From Pseudomonas muyukensis (GTDB lineage Bacteria; Pseudomonadota; Gammaproteobacteria; Pseudomonadales; Pseudomonadaceae), in assembly GCF_019139535.1 (NCBI RefSeq), contig NZ_CP077073.1:1748001-1812000 (forward strand): a DNA stretch of 64,000 bases. Reading direction: 5' to 3'. Position numbers and translations under genes: made by a program. Under the pieces are notes generated by a model. It searched no databases. It saw nothing but the letters and a program-made list of their open reading frames with translations, and had not been told where the DNA came from. Positions 9,030 through 17,572 of this stretch are shown here, in pieces; the stretch's first letter is position 1, and each line of letters opens with the position of its first letter.

Positions 9030-9530
9030 ACCGCGTCGCCTGGTTCGCCAGCAAGGCTGGCTCCTACGGGCCAGGCCGGTCGCACACCCCGTAGGAGCCG
9101 GCCTTGCCGGCGAACACCGCGTCGCTTGCTTCGCCAGCAAGCTGGCTCCTACGGGCCAGGCCGGTCGCACGCCCCGTAGGAGCCGGCCTTGCCGGCGAAC
9201 ACCGCGTCGCTTGCTTCGCCAGCAAGGCTGGCTCCTACGGGCCAGGCCGGTCGCACACCCCGTAGGAGCCGGCCTTGCCGGCGAACACCGCGTCGCTTGC
9301 TTCGCCAGCAAGCTGGCTCCTACGGGCCAGGCCGGTCGCACGCCCCGTAGGAGCCGGCCTTGCCGGCGAACACCGCGTCGCCTGGTTCGCCAGCAAGGCT
9401 GGCTCCTACGGGCCAGGCCGTCGCACGCCCCGTAGGAGCCGGCCTTGCCGGCGAACACCGGCATAGCCGGTGCCATCCACACCGTGTCGTCTGGTTCGCC
9501 AGCAGTTGGCGCCTACGGGCCGGTGGCTGT
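9030..9530. repeat. Tandem REP/REPIN array, about five 85-86 bp units plus a partial
   Basis: Each unit reads 'cgcctggttcgccagcaagg', 'ctggctcctacgggccagg', 'ccggtcgcacaccccgtagg' and 'agccggccttgccggcgaac' in order, so every unit holds two head-to-head REPs. The motif 'gaacacc' recurs at 9112, 9197, 9283, 9368 and 9453 (steps of 85, 86, 85, 85). Units differ only at a few positions (cctggttcg/cttgcttcg, aaggctgg/aagctgg, cacacc/cacgcc). The array fills the 527-bp gap before xenB and contains no credible gene. Confidence 0.93.
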
Positions 9531-10579
9531 CACAGCCGCGGATAATCGATGTAACCCACCGGGCCCTTGGCGTAGAACGTCTCTGGGCGCGGCGCATTGA
9601 GCGGCGCGTCGGCGGCCAGGCGCGCCGGCAGGTCGGGGTTGGCGATGAAGGGGATGCCAAAGGCCACGGCATCGGCCCTGCCACTGGCCAGGGCGGCGTT
9701 GGCGCTGGCCTTGTCGAAGCGCTCGTTGACGATGTACGGGCCACCGAAGGCGGCCTTGATCAGCGGGCCGATGCTGTCGTCGGCTTCTCGCTCCCGCGAG
9801 CAGATGAAGGCGATGCCGCGCTTGCCCAGCTCCCGTGCCACGTAGCTGAAGGTCTCGGCGCGGTCGGCGTCGCCCATGTCGTGGGCGTCGGCCCGTGGCG
9901 CCAGGTGCACGCCCACGCGGCCAGGGCCCCACACCTCGATGGCCGCGTCGGTGACTTCCAGCAGCAGCCGGGCGCGGTTTTCCAGCGAGCCGCCATAGCG
10001 GTCGCTGCGCTGGTTGGTGCTGCTCTGCAGGAACTGGTCGAGCAGGTAGCCGTTGGCGCCATGGATCTCCACGCCGTCAAAACCCGCGGCCTTGGCGTTC
10101 TCGGCGCCACTGCGGTAAGCCTCGACGATATCGCTGACTTCCTCGGTCTCCAGCGCCCGTGGCACCGGGTAGTCGCTCAAGGGGCGGACCAGGCTGACAT
10201 GGCCCTTGGCCTGGATCGCGCTGGGCGCCACCGGCGCTTCGCCGTTCAGGTAAGAGGGGTGGGAAATCCGCCCGACGTGCCACAGCTGCAGGAAGATTCG
10301 CCCGCCACTGGCATGGATGGCCTTGGTCACATTGTTCCAGCCGCGCACCTGCTGGTCGTTCCAGATGCCGGGGGTGTCGGGGTAGCCGACGCCCATCGGG
10401 GTCACCGAGGTCGCCTCGCTGAGGATCAGCCCGGCGCTGGCGCGCTGCACGTAGTACTCGGCCATCAGCGCGTTGGGTACACGGCCTGCGTCGGCGCGGC
10501 AGCGGGTCAGCGGCGCCATGATGATGCGGTTGGGCAGTTGCAGGTCGCCCAGGGTGATGGGGTCGAACAGCGTAGTCAT
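9530..10579 (-). CDS. xenB: Xenobiotic reductase B, Old Yellow Enzyme family
   Basis: The product is 349 residues, a full-length FMN-dependent alkene/nitroester reductase. The N-terminus LPNRIIMAPLTRCRA binds FMN, HGANGYLLDQFLQ carries the His/Asn substrate-binding pair, and RYGGSLENRARLLLEV is the classic OYE signature. The sequence closely resembles what I recall of P. fluorescens and P. putida XenB. It reduces activated alkenes, nitroaromatics and nitrate esters with NADPH. It is the last gene of a tight arsR-MFS-xenB operon (19-nt gap upstream), pointing to electrophile detoxification combined with efflux. Confidence 0.95.
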   Translation of the reverse strand: MTTLFDPITLGDLQLPNRIIMAPLTRCRADAGRVPNALMAEYYVQRASAGLILSEATSVTPMGVGYPDTPGIWNDQQVRGWNNVTKAIHASGGRIFLQLWHVGRISHPSYLNGEAPVAPSAIQAKGHVSLVRPLSDYPVPRALETEEVSDIVEAYRSGAENAKAAGFDGVEIHGANGYLLDQFLQSSTNQRSDRYGGSLENRARLLLEVTDAAIEVWGPGRVGVHLAPRADAHDMGDADRAETFSYVARELGKRGIAFICSREREADDSIGPLIKAAFGGPYIVNERFDKASANAALASGRADAVAFGIPFIANPDLPARLAADAPLNAPRPETFYAKGPVGYIDYPRL

Positions 10580-10598
10580 GGGCAGCGTCTCGTGAACA

Positions 10599-11768
10599 TC
10601 AGTGGGAGGCGGTGGCCAGCTCGGCGTCGCCGCCGCGCTGGCTGAAGGTGATCAGGGTGACGATCAGCGCCAGCACCGCCAGTGCCGCCGCGGCCAGGGG
10701 CACGCGGGTCAGGCCGAAGCCATGGGCGATGACGCTGCCGCCAACCCAGGCGCCCAGGGCATTGCCCAGGTTGAAGGCGCCGATATTGAGGGTGGACACC
10801 AGGTTCGGCGCGGCCTTGCCGTAGGTCACCACGTTCACCTGCAAGGCCGGTACCGCAGCGAAAGCCGCGGTGGCCCAAAGGAACAGGGTAATCTCGGCCG
10901 GCACCAGGGCGACGCTGGTCCAGCTCAGGACGGTGCAGAGCACGGCCATGGCGGCGAACACGCCCATCAGCGTGGCGCCCAGGCGGCGGTCGGCGAGCTT
11001 GCCGCCCAGGATGTTGCCCAGGGTCAGGCCCAGGCCGATCAGCAGCAGGGTCCAGGTCACGCCACGGGGCGAAACGCCGGTGACATCGCCCAGCAGCGGC
11101 GCGACATAGGTGAACAGGGCGAACATCGAGGCGGCGAACAGTACGGTCATGCCCAGCGACAGCCACAGGCCGATGCCCTTGAGCGCGGCCAGTTCGGCGC
11201 GCATGTCGACGCGGTGCTCCTCGCCCTGGCGCGGCAGGTAGCGGATCAGGCCGAGCAGCGCGACCACGCCGATGGCGGTCACTGCCCAGAAGGTCGAGCG
11301 CCAGCCGGCCACCTGGCCCAGGGCGGTACCCAGCGGCACGCCGAGCACGTTGGCCAGGGTCAGGCCGGTGAACATCAGGGCCACGGCCGAGGCGCGGCGG
11401 TTGGCCGGCACCAGGCTGGCGGCCACCACCGAGCCGATGCCGAAGAACGCGCCGTGGCACAACGCGGTGACCACCCGGGCGAACATCAGCAGGTTGTAAT
11501 CGGCGGCCACCGCGCACAGCAGGTTGCCGACGATGAACACGCCCATCAGCGCCACCAGCGCGGCCTTGCGGGGCAGGCGGGCGGTGGCCAGGGCCATGAA
11601 CGGCGCGCCGATGGCCACGCCCAGGGCGTAGCCTGTCACCAGCCAGCCAGCACCGGGGATAGTCACGCCGAGGTCAGCGGCGACATCGGGCAAAAGGCCC
11701 ATGATGACGAACTCGGTGGTGCCGATGGCGAAGGCGCTGAGCGCCAGGATCAGAAGCGAAAGGGGCAT
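10599..11768 (-). CDS. MFS efflux transporter (AraJ/drug-H+ antiporter type)
   Basis: The product is 389 residues with twelve predicted membrane segments. The N-terminus LALSAFAIGTTEFVIMGLLPDVA is the hallmark of the AraJ/YdhP group of DHA1 exporters, and GYALGVAIGAPFMAL lies in TM2. It is located 12 nt downstream of the ArsR regulator gene and 19 nt before xenB, all on one strand. The natural substrate is unknown; context suggests export of the compound, or its product, that XenB handles. Confidence 0.9.
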   Translation of the reverse strand: MPLSLLILALSAFAIGTTEFVIMGLLPDVAADLGVTIPGAGWLVTGYALGVAIGAPFMALATARLPRKAALVALMGVFIVGNLLCAVAADYNLLMFARVVTALCHGAFFGIGSVVAASLVPANRRASAVALMFTGLTLANVLGVPLGTALGQVAGWRSTFWAVTAIGVVALLGLIRYLPRQGEEHRVDMRAELAALKGIGLWLSLGMTVLFAASMFALFTYVAPLLGDVTGVSPRGVTWTLLLIGLGLTLGNILGGKLADRRLGATLMGVFAAMAVLCTVLSWTSVALVPAEITLFLWATAAFAAVPALQVNVVTYGKAAPNLVSTLNIGAFNLGNALGAWVGGSVIAHGFGLTRVPLAAAALAVLALIVTLITFSQRGGDAELATASH

Positions 11769-11780
11769 TGCGGGTCCTTG

Positions 11781-12083
11781 TCAGAGCGTTTGGCTCAGTT
11801 GCGCGAGGAAGGCCTGGAGGGTCTGCTCGTTGCGTTTGAAAAAGTGCCACTGGCCGATCTTCTGGCTGCTGATCAGGCCGGCGCGTTGCAGGGTGGCCAG
11901 GTGGGCGGAGACGGTCGACTGCGAAAGGCCGCAGCGTTGGTCGATCTGTCCGGCGCAGACACCATGCTCGGTGCTGTGCTGCTGGTCGGGAAACTGCGCC
12001 GCAGGGTCCTTGAGCCAGCTGAGGATGTCGCGCCGCACTGGGTGCGAGAGGGCTTTGATGATTTCGTCGAGATCGAGTGGCAT
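11781..12083 (-). CDS. ArsR-family winged-helix repressor
   Basis: The product is 100 residues: KALSHPVRRDILSWL (helix 1-2), then CGLSQSTVSAHLATLQRAGLI as the DNA-recognition helix-turn-helix and a short wing. It lacks the CVCDLC arsenic-binding motif. Two cysteines (C43 and C51) flank the start of the recognition region and could be a redox or electrophile sensor, which is inference. It heads an operon with an MFS exporter and xenB. A palindromic operator lies 48-67 bp upstream, so it is probably autorepressed and released by the inducer. Confidence 0.9.
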   Translation of the reverse strand: MPLDLDEIIKALSHPVRRDILSWLKDPAAQFPDQQHSTEHGVCAGQIDQRCGLSQSTVSAHLATLQRAGLISSQKIGQWHFFKRNEQTLQAFLAQLSQTL

Positions 12084-12125
12084 GGCTGGGCTCGGGGTGT
12101 GTAACGCTATATCGCGATGGGGCGA

Positions 12126-12154
12126 AATATATATCGCTATCTAGCGATATACAA
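12126..12154 (-). promoter_or_regulatory. Promoter and palindromic operator of the arsR-MFS-xenB operon
   Basis: ATATCGCTATCTAGCGATAT (12131-12150) is a perfect inverted repeat with 9-bp arms. On the minus strand it fills the 17-bp spacer between a -35-like TTGTAT (12154-12149) and a -10 TATATT (12131-12126). Extra CGCTATAT half sites lie at 12105-12112 and 12185-12192. The placement suits steric repression by the ArsR protein encoded just downstream. Confidence 0.75.
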
Positions 12155-12235
12155 ATGACAAGGCGCACTGAGCTGAGCATGAAACGCTATATAGGGGCCT
12201 GCTGGCGATGTCCGGCGCGGTGCTAGACTGGCGCC

Positions 12236-12811
12236 ATGAACTACCTTGCGCACCTTCACCTAGGCGGCCCCGCGCCGCAGCAATTGCTCGGCAGCCTGTA
12301 TGGCGATTTCGTCAAGGGCGCACTGGAGGGGCGTTTCCCCCCGGCGCTGGAAGCCGCGATCCGGCTGCACCGGCATATCGACCGCTACACCGACAGCCAC
12401 CCACAGGTGCTGGCGGCGCTGGCGCGTTTTCCGCGTGAGCGGCGGCGCTTTGCCGGGATTGCCCTGGATGTGTTCTTCGATCATTGCCTGGCGCGGCACT
12501 GGGCGGATTATGCCGAGCAGCCGCTGGGGGTGTTTACCGGTCATTTTTACCGGGTGCTGCTGGCTGAACCCGATTTACCTGGGCGGCTGGCGCGGATCGC
12601 ACCCTTCATGGCTGCGGACGACTGGCTGGGGGCGTATGGCGATTTCGCCACGCTGGAGCAGGTGTTCCGCGGCATTGCCCGGCGCTTGTCGCGGCCTGAG
12701 GGGATGGATGGGATGGTCGATGAGCTGGAGCGGCTGTATGAGCCGTTACTGGCGGATTTTCGTGAGTTCTATCCGCAGTTGCAGGCGTTTGCCGAGGCCG
12801 GGAGAGAATAG
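12236..12811 (+). CDS. acpH: Acyl carrier protein phosphodiesterase
   Basis: The product is 191 residues, the family length. MNYLAHLHL at the start, GSLYGDFVKG and LHRHIDRYTDSHP followed by DVFFDHCLARHW are the conserved His/Asp metal motifs of the AcpH (DUF479) HD-like fold. It removes 4'-phosphopantetheine from ACP. No strong ribosome site is visible. It is divergent from the arsR operon, and a CGCTATAT half site lies 44 bp before its start. It is followed by a large perfect hairpin. Confidence 0.9.
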   Translation: MNYLAHLHLGGPAPQQLLGSLYGDFVKGALEGRFPPALEAAIRLHRHIDRYTDSHPQVLAALARFPRERRRFAGIALDVFFDHCLARHWADYAEQPLGVFTGHFYRVLLAEPDLPGRLARIAPFMAADDWLGAYGDFATLEQVFRGIARRLSRPEGMDGMVDELERLYEPLLADFREFYPQLQAFAEAGRE

Positions 12812-12851
12812 AGGTAGCAGGGGGGCGCCAAGGTGTTTGACGAAAAAGATT

Positions 12852-12905
12852 CAGCGCCTGTTAGATCGAGCGCCGCGCGGGCGGCGCTCGATCTAACAGG
12901 CGCTG
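12852..12905. repeat. 54-bp perfect inverted repeat (25-bp arms) between convergent genes
   Basis: The arm at 12852-12876 (cagcgcctgttagatcgagc gccgc) is the exact reverse complement of 12881-12905, with a GCGG loop. On the minus strand the hairpin is followed by AATCTTTTT, so it may terminate or protect a transcript, but its length and perfection are unusual for a simple terminator. It lies between acpH (+) and olsA (-). Confidence 0.85.
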
Positions 12906-12940
12906 CAAGCGTTTCGGCGAGCCCATTGCAGCGCTCCCCC

Positions 12941-13723
12941 TCAAGCCGCCTTCCCCACCCGCCGCAGCTCAACCTCCTCGAACCCGAACAACGCCAGGTG
13001 AATCGCCTGTTGCGCCTGAAACGCCAGGGCCGCGCGCTCCTTGCCGGCACTGTGCAGCGGCGCCAGCAACTGGATCACCACCTCGCCACGGTCCTGGGCA
13101 AACAGCCGCATCAGGTGCGAAAGCAGGTCATCCTCGCCAATGAACGGCGCAAGCGGATCCGGCTGGCCTGCGCGCCAATACTGGATCGCCACCGGCTGCA
13201 CCGGCGTGCCCTGGTCGATGGCCCCGGCCAGCAGGCGGCCATGGAAGGTACGCAAGGTACGGCCGTCGGTGGTGGTGCCCTCAGGGAAGATCAGCAGCGG
13301 CCGTTGTTCGCGCAACTGACCGCTGATCTGCTCGCGCAGGCGCTGGCCATCGCCACCGCCACGGCGGATGAACAGGGTGCCGGCCTTTTCGGCCAGCCAG
13401 CCGGCCAGCGGCCAGTGGCGCACCTCGGCCTTGGACAGGAACGACAGCGGGGTGAGCATGCCCAGCAACGGAATATCGGTCCACGAGACATGGTTGCACA
13501 CCCACAGCATCGGCCGCTGTGGCAGCTCGCCCTGCACCCGCACATTGAACGGCAGGGCCCGGACCAGGCGTTGCATGAACTGCCGTGTCCAGCGCTGGCG
13601 GCGCTCGACCGAGGCCCGTAGCCCCAGGCGTTCGCCCGCGGCGATCAGCGTGGCCATGGCCACGCCCAGGGCCAACACCAGGCACAGTCTCAGCAGGCGG
13701 GCGCCGGCCCGCAGGCCGGGCAT
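12941..13723 (-). CDS. olsA: Lyso-ornithine lipid O-acyltransferase (PlsC family)
   Basis: The product is 260 residues from the ATG at 13723, which overlaps the olsB stop as TGATG. A membrane anchor lies at about 10-30. The PlsC acyltransferase motifs are NHVSWTD (HX4D, His78 and Asp83) and FPEGTTTDG. Together with OlsB next door this defines the two-step ornithine-lipid pathway: OlsB makes lyso-ornithine lipid and OlsA adds the second acyl chain. These phosphorus-free membrane lipids are often made under phosphate limitation. A generic 1-acylglycerol-3-phosphate acyltransferase role is the alternative; the neighbour favours olsA. Confidence 0.88.
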   Translation of the reverse strand: MPGLRAGARLLRLCLVLALGVAMATLIAAGERLGLRASVERRQRWTRQFMQRLVRALPFNVRVQGELPQRPMLWVCNHVSWTDIPLLGMLTPLSFLSKAEVRHWPLAGWLAEKAGTLFIRRGGGDGQRLREQISGQLREQRPLLIFPEGTTTDGRTLRTFHGRLLAGAIDQGTPVQPVAIQYWRAGQPDPLAPFIGEDDLLSHLMRLFAQDRGEVVIQLLAPLHSAGKERAALAFQAQQAIHLALFGFEEVELRRVGKAA

Positions 13724-14478
13724 CAGACCGCCGCCTTGAAGTGGCGGGCGTAGCGAGGACACAGGTCGTCGCGCTTGAGCAGGATGAACACGTCGGCGAC
13801 CTGGAAGTCCTGGTCCCAGCACGGTTCGCCGCAGATCTTCGCGCCCAGGCGCATGTAAGCCTTGAGCAGCGGCGGCATTTCGGCGATGACGTTGTGCGGC
13901 AGGGCCAGGCTCGGCAGCGGGTGCTTCGGTTCTGCGCGCAGGTGCTCGGTGCACAGGTAGCGTTCGCGCAGGCGCTGCATGATCGCGTGGGCCTGTACCC
14001 CGCCGTCCTGCATGGGAATGCTGGCGCAGCCCATCAGGTAGCTGTAGCGCCCTTCCTTGAGCACTTCGGCCAGTTCGCCCCAGAGCACGGCGATGGTGCC
14101 GCCATTGCGGTAGCCTGGGTCGACGCAGGTGCGGCCCAGCTCGAGGATTGGCCCTTGCAGTTGCCGCAGGCCATGCAGGGCGAACTCTTCTTCGCTGTAG
14201 AAGCGCCCCAGGCTGCTGGCGGCCTGGTGGTCGAGCAGGCGGGTGGTGGCGACCAACTGGCCGGTGCCCAGGTCGCGCACGCCGATGTGGCGGCAGTGGA
14301 TGTCGTAGTCGTCCATGTCCAGGCCGTGTTCGGCGCCCTTGAGCTTGGCCTTGAATTCGCTGCTGAACACCTTGAAGCGTAGGGCCTGCGCTTCCTGCAG
14401 GGCCGCGGCGCCGACCAGGCGTTCGGCTTGCAGACGGCGTTCAGTGCTGTTGTCGCCAGAGCGAGCGATCCGGGTCAT
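13723..14478 (-). CDS. olsB: L-ornithine N-alpha-acyltransferase
   Basis: The product is 251 residues from the ATG at 14478, preceded by GGAGA. It has the GNAT-like fold of the OlsB/autoinducer-synthase group: RFKVFSSEF near the N-terminus, [11 protein letters not shown], then [22 protein letters not shown], which carries the conserved ELGR and acyl-donor site. It uses 3-hydroxyacyl-ACP to acylate ornithine in the cytoplasm. It is translationally coupled to olsA by a TGATG overlap. Confidence 0.9.
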   Translation of the reverse strand: MTRIARSGDNSTERRLQAERLVGAAALQEAQALRFKVFSSEFKAKLKGAEHGLDMDDYDIHCRHIGVRDLGTGQLVATTRLLDHQAASSLGRFYSEEEFALHGLRQLQGPILELGRTCVDPGYRNGGTIAVLWGELAEVLKEGRYSYLMGCASIPMQDGGVQAHAIMQRLRERYLCTEHLRAEPKHPLPSLALPHNVIAEMPPLLKAYMRLGAKICGEPCWDQDFQVADVFILLKRDDLCPRYARHFKAAV

Positions 14479-14611
14479 TGCGAGTCTCCATAAGCCAGCC
14501 AAAGGGTTGCGGCCGGTCGGCTTTGTTGTGCAAAGTCAGCCTAGGTACGCGTGGTGTCACCCCCGTGAATCTTTGGTGATGCTTGCGTGACACCCCTCAA
14601 AGGAGCTTGCG

Positions 14612-15499
14612 ATGGCCTGGTTGCAACGACTCAACGACCCTCTGCGTCAGCCGCTGGCGGCGACCCTCGGTGAAACCTACTCGGCAGTGCTGGCGCGCCT
14701 GGGCACGGCGGCCCCGTTCGAACTGGCGGTGCTCGGTGGGCGCGCCATGGCCACCCCCGGCCTGGCTTTCCTGCTCGGTTACCAGGCCGCCCTGCGGGTG
14801 CTCTGGCCCAGTGCGCCGCCTAGCCTGGGCGCGTTGTGCGCGACCGAGCGGCGCAGCGTGCGCCCGGCGGACATGCACACCCGTCTCGATGGCTTGCGCC
14901 TGACCGGCAGCAAGGACTTCGTCACGGCCGGCCTCGAGGCCGAATGGTTGCTGGTGGCGGCGCGCCACGAAGCGTCGGGCGATGCGCCCCGGCTGCAACT
15001 GGCGGTGGTCTACCCGGGCGAGCCCGGCGTGACCCTCGAAGCCTTGCCGACCCTGCCGCTGATGCCCGAGGTCGGCCACGGCCGCCTGTTGTTGCAGGGG
15101 GCTGCTTGCGAACTGCTCGCCGGTGATGGCTGGGATGCCTACGTCAAGCCGTTCCGCTCCCTCGAAGACTTGTACGTGCTCGCCGCGCTGGTCGGCTGGT
15201 TGCATGGTGTCGCCCAGGAGTGTGGCTGGCCGCAGGACTTGCGTTTGCGCCTGCTGGCGCTGTTGGCTGGCTGCGCCGAGGGCAGCCGGCAATGCGCCGA
15301 CAGCATCGCCTGTCACCTGCTGCTGGGTGGGCTGTTCGCCCAGTTCCACGGGCTGCGCGGCGAAATCGACCAGGCCTTGGCCAATGGGCCTGGGCAGTGG
15401 GCGCAGTTGTGGCAACGCGACCAGGGCGTGCTGGCCCTGGCCAGCGCCGCGCGCGACCAGCGCCTGGCCAAGGCCTGGGCTGCCGCCGGATTGTCATGA
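14612..15499 (+). CDS. Acyl-CoA dehydrogenase-like protein, probably non-catalytic or atypical
   Basis: The product is 295 residues, clearly shorter than the roughly 380-400 of acyl-CoA dehydrogenases. The middle section, ATERRSVRPADMHTRLDG followed by LTGSKDFVTAGLEAEWLLVAAR, resembles the beta-barrel of that family (TGxKxFVTxxxxADxxLV). The C-terminal helical half is abbreviated and I see no convincing catalytic Glu or FAD-binding segment. It is divergent from olsB. Function is unknown; a link to lipid metabolism is only suggested by neighbours. Confidence 0.7.
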   Translation: MAWLQRLNDPLRQPLAATLGETYSAVLARLGTAAPFELAVLGGRAMATPGLAFLLGYQAALRVLWPSAPPSLGALCATERRSVRPADMHTRLDGLRLTGSKDFVTAGLEAEWLLVAARHEASGDAPRLQLAVVYPGEPGVTLEALPTLPLMPEVGHGRLLLQGAACELLAGDGWDAYVKPFRSLEDLYVLAALVGWLHGVAQECGWPQDLRLRLLALLAGCAEGSRQCADSIACHLLLGGLFAQFHGLRGEIDQALANGPGQWAQLWQRDQGVLALASAARDQRLAKAWAAAGLS

Positions 15500-15554
15500 A
15501 CGCGTGAGACGCTGGGGAAACCTTTGAACCTGGGCTGCGAAGCAGCCCCTGCAG

Positions 15555-16640
15555 ATGCGTCCCATGAAGGCACTCTGGTTTGCCCTGATCACGCTCGTCA
15601 CGCCGGCCTGGGCCGAAGACTGGCCCACCGCGCAATGGCCAGTCGACCCCGCCGCGCTCGACTGGCGAGCCGTCGACGCCTACGCTTTCCCGCCACGTGA
15701 CGCCGAGCGCGGCGGTATTCGCACCGATGCCCTGTTGATCATCCGCGATGGCTGCATCCTCCACGAGCGCTACGCCGCGCCCACCCGCGCCGACACCCCG
15801 CACCTGACCTGGTCGGTGAGCAAGAGCGTGCTGGCCACCGTCATGGGCGTGGCCCATGGCCAAGGGCGTTTCAGCCTGGACGACCCGGCCGCGCGCTACT
15901 ACCCGGCCTTGCACCCGCACCCCGCGCTGCGCCTGGCCGACCTGCTGCACTGGGCCAGCGGCCTGGCCTGGCAGGAAGACTACGAATACGCGCCGCTGAA
16001 ATCGTCGGTGGTGGCCATGCTCTATACCCGTGGGCGCAACGACATGGCCGGCTATACCGCCGCCATGCCGGCGAGCAGCCCGCCGGGCACGCGCTTCGTC
16101 TATTCCAGCGGCGACAGCAACCTGTTGGCCGCGACCCTGCGCGGCATGCTCGGGGAGGGGGACTATACCGACTACCCCTGGCAGGCGCTGTTCACCCCGC
16201 TGGGTATCGACAGCGCGACCTGGGAGCGTGATGCCACGGGCACCTATGTCGGCTCCTCGTACCTGTATCTGAGCGCCCGCGACCTGGCGCGCATCGGCCT
16301 GCTGATGCAGCGCGACGGACGCTGGGGCGAACGGCAGCTGCTGGCGGCGGACTGGGTGGCGTTCAACCGCACCCTGTTCGGCGCTGCCCAAGCCATCCCT
16401 GGGCAAGCCAACCCCGGCGGCCATTGGTGGCTGAACCAGCCCTTGCCCGGCCAGTCGCGGCCCTGGCCGGATGCGCCCAGCGCCACCTTCGCCGCCCTGG
16501 GCCACTGGGGGCAGGCGCTGTACATACTGCCAGCGCAAAAATTGGTGATCGTGCGCTACGCCGATGACCGCGACGGCAGCTACAGCCATAACGAACTGCT
16601 CAAGCGCGTGCTGGCCGCCGTGGCTGGGGAGGGCGCATGA
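15555..16640 (+). CDS. Exported serine hydrolase, beta-lactamase/6-aminohexanoate-dimer hydrolase family
   Basis: The product is about 361 residues with a Sec signal ending at TPAWA (about residue 20). The SxxK nucleophile motif is in TWSVSKSV, the YxS/N-like motif in RFVYSSGDSN, and GHWGQALY resembles the HxG box before the last strand. This fits the class C beta-lactamase-like/NylB family rather than a true beta-lactamase. The start could be either of two Met codons (15555 or 15564); neither has a strong ribosome site. A short GGGCTGCGAAGCAGCCC hairpin lies just upstream. It overlaps the next gene by 4 bp (ATGA). Confidence 0.85.
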   Translation: MRPMKALWFALITLVTPAWAEDWPTAQWPVDPAALDWRAVDAYAFPPRDAERGGIRTDALLIIRDGCILHERYAAPTRADTPHLTWSVSKSVLATVMGVAHGQGRFSLDDPAARYYPALHPHPALRLADLLHWASGLAWQEDYEYAPLKSSVVAMLYTRGRNDMAGYTAAMPASSPPGTRFVYSSGDSNLLAATLRGMLGEGDYTDYPWQALFTPLGIDSATWERDATGTYVGSSYLYLSARDLARIGLLMQRDGRWGERQLLAADWVAFNRTLFGAAQAIPGQANPGGHWWLNQPLPGQSRPWPDAPSATFAALGHWGQALYILPAQKLVIVRYADDRDGSYSHNELLKRVLAAVAGEGA

Positions 16641-16933
16641 AGCGGCTGCTGCTGGTGCTGGTGCTGGCGTTGCTGGCCTGGGCCTGGCATGAGCGTCAGG
16701 CACTGGCGGATTTCCCTGGCATCCTCTCGGCGTATTCGGCCAAGGAGTACTGCTCGTGCCGGTTCGTCATGGGTTTCACTGCAGCCTATTGCCGCGGCTA
16801 TGTAGAACAGTACCTGCCTTTGGGGCTGTTGGAGGAGGACAGCGCCCGGCGCCTGGTCAGCGCCGAGGGCCTTGGCCAGCGCAACCAGGCCGCCTGGCAG
16901 GGGGCGCGCGCCGGCTGCCGCTTGCTGCCGTGA
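16637..16933 (+). CDS. Small exported or membrane-anchored Cys-containing protein, unknown function
   Basis: The product is 98 residues with an N-terminal hydrophobic stretch (LLLVLVLALLAWAW) that is either a signal peptide or an anchor, followed by EYCSCRFVMGFTAAYCRGY and a final Cys. The four cysteines suggest disulphides in the periplasm. Its start overlaps the serine hydrolase stop (ATGA), so it is translationally coupled and probably works with that enzyme. I do not recognise the family. Confidence 0.75.
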   Translation: MKRLLLVLVLALLAWAWHERQALADFPGILSAYSAKEYCSCRFVMGFTAAYCRGYVEQYLPLGLLEEDSARRLVSAEGLGQRNQAAWQGARAGCRLLP

Positions 16934-16977
16934 AACCGTGCGGGTAAGGTTGACGGCCTCGATTCACAGGATTTCAC

Positions 16978-17571
16978 ATGTTCAAGCCGTCCCGCCTGCT
17001 GCCTTCCCTGCTGCTTCCATGGTTCATGGCCCTGGGCCTGCCCGCCCAGGCCAACTGGCACCTGGATGGCGAATCCTCACGGCTGTCGTTCGTCACCGGC
17101 AAGAACGGCAATATCGCCGAGGTCAGCCGTTTCCTGGTGCTGCACGGCAAGGTCGACCGCAAGGGCGCGGCCGAGGTGAGCATCGAGATGGACTCGATCA
17201 GCAGTGGCATCCCGCTGCGTGACGAGCGCATGCGCGACCACCTGTTCGCCTTCGAGCAGTTCCCCGAGGCGAGGGTGCAGGCGCAGATCGACCTGCGCCC
17301 GATCAACGACCTGGCCGACGGCGCGCAACTGGAACTGCGCCTGCCGGTCAGCGTTACCCTGCACGGCCAGACCCGCAGCTACAACACCCTGTTGCTGGCC
17401 ACGCGCCTGGACGAACGGCGCTTCCAGGTGGTGACCCTGGAGCCGTTGATCCTGCGGGCAGCGGATTTCGGTTTGCTGCCGGGCCTGGAAAACCTGCGCA
17501 AGCTGGCCGGGCTCAAGTCGATCAACCCATCGGTGCCGGTGAGCGCGGTACTGATCTTCACCGCCCGCTGA
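16978..17571 (+). CDS. YceI-family periplasmic lipocalin-like protein
   Basis: The product is 197 residues with a Sec signal to PAQA (about 22). NWHLDGESSRLSFVTGK and VSIEMDSISSGIPLRDERMRDHLF are the YceI core (first strand and the RDxHL-type turn), and LPVSVTLHGQTRSY a central strand. YceI proteins bind isoprenoid or other hydrophobic ligands. It is followed after 1 nt by the cardiolipin synthase gene, so the pair is an operon. Confidence 0.92.
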   Translation: MFKPSRLLPSLLLPWFMALGLPAQANWHLDGESSRLSFVTGKNGNIAEVSRFLVLHGKVDRKGAAEVSIEMDSISSGIPLRDERMRDHLFAFEQFPEARVQAQIDLRPINDLADGAQLELRLPVSVTLHGQTRSYNTLLLATRLDERRFQVVTLEPLILRAADFGLLPGLENLRKLAGLKSINPSVPVSAVLIFTAR

Positions 17572-17572
17572 C

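Noticed and set aside
9030..9530. Regular spaced repeats resembling a CRISPR array
   Set aside because: Both 'repeat' and 'spacer' parts recur from unit to unit and the cores are the known REP palindromes; there are no unique spacers and no cas genes.
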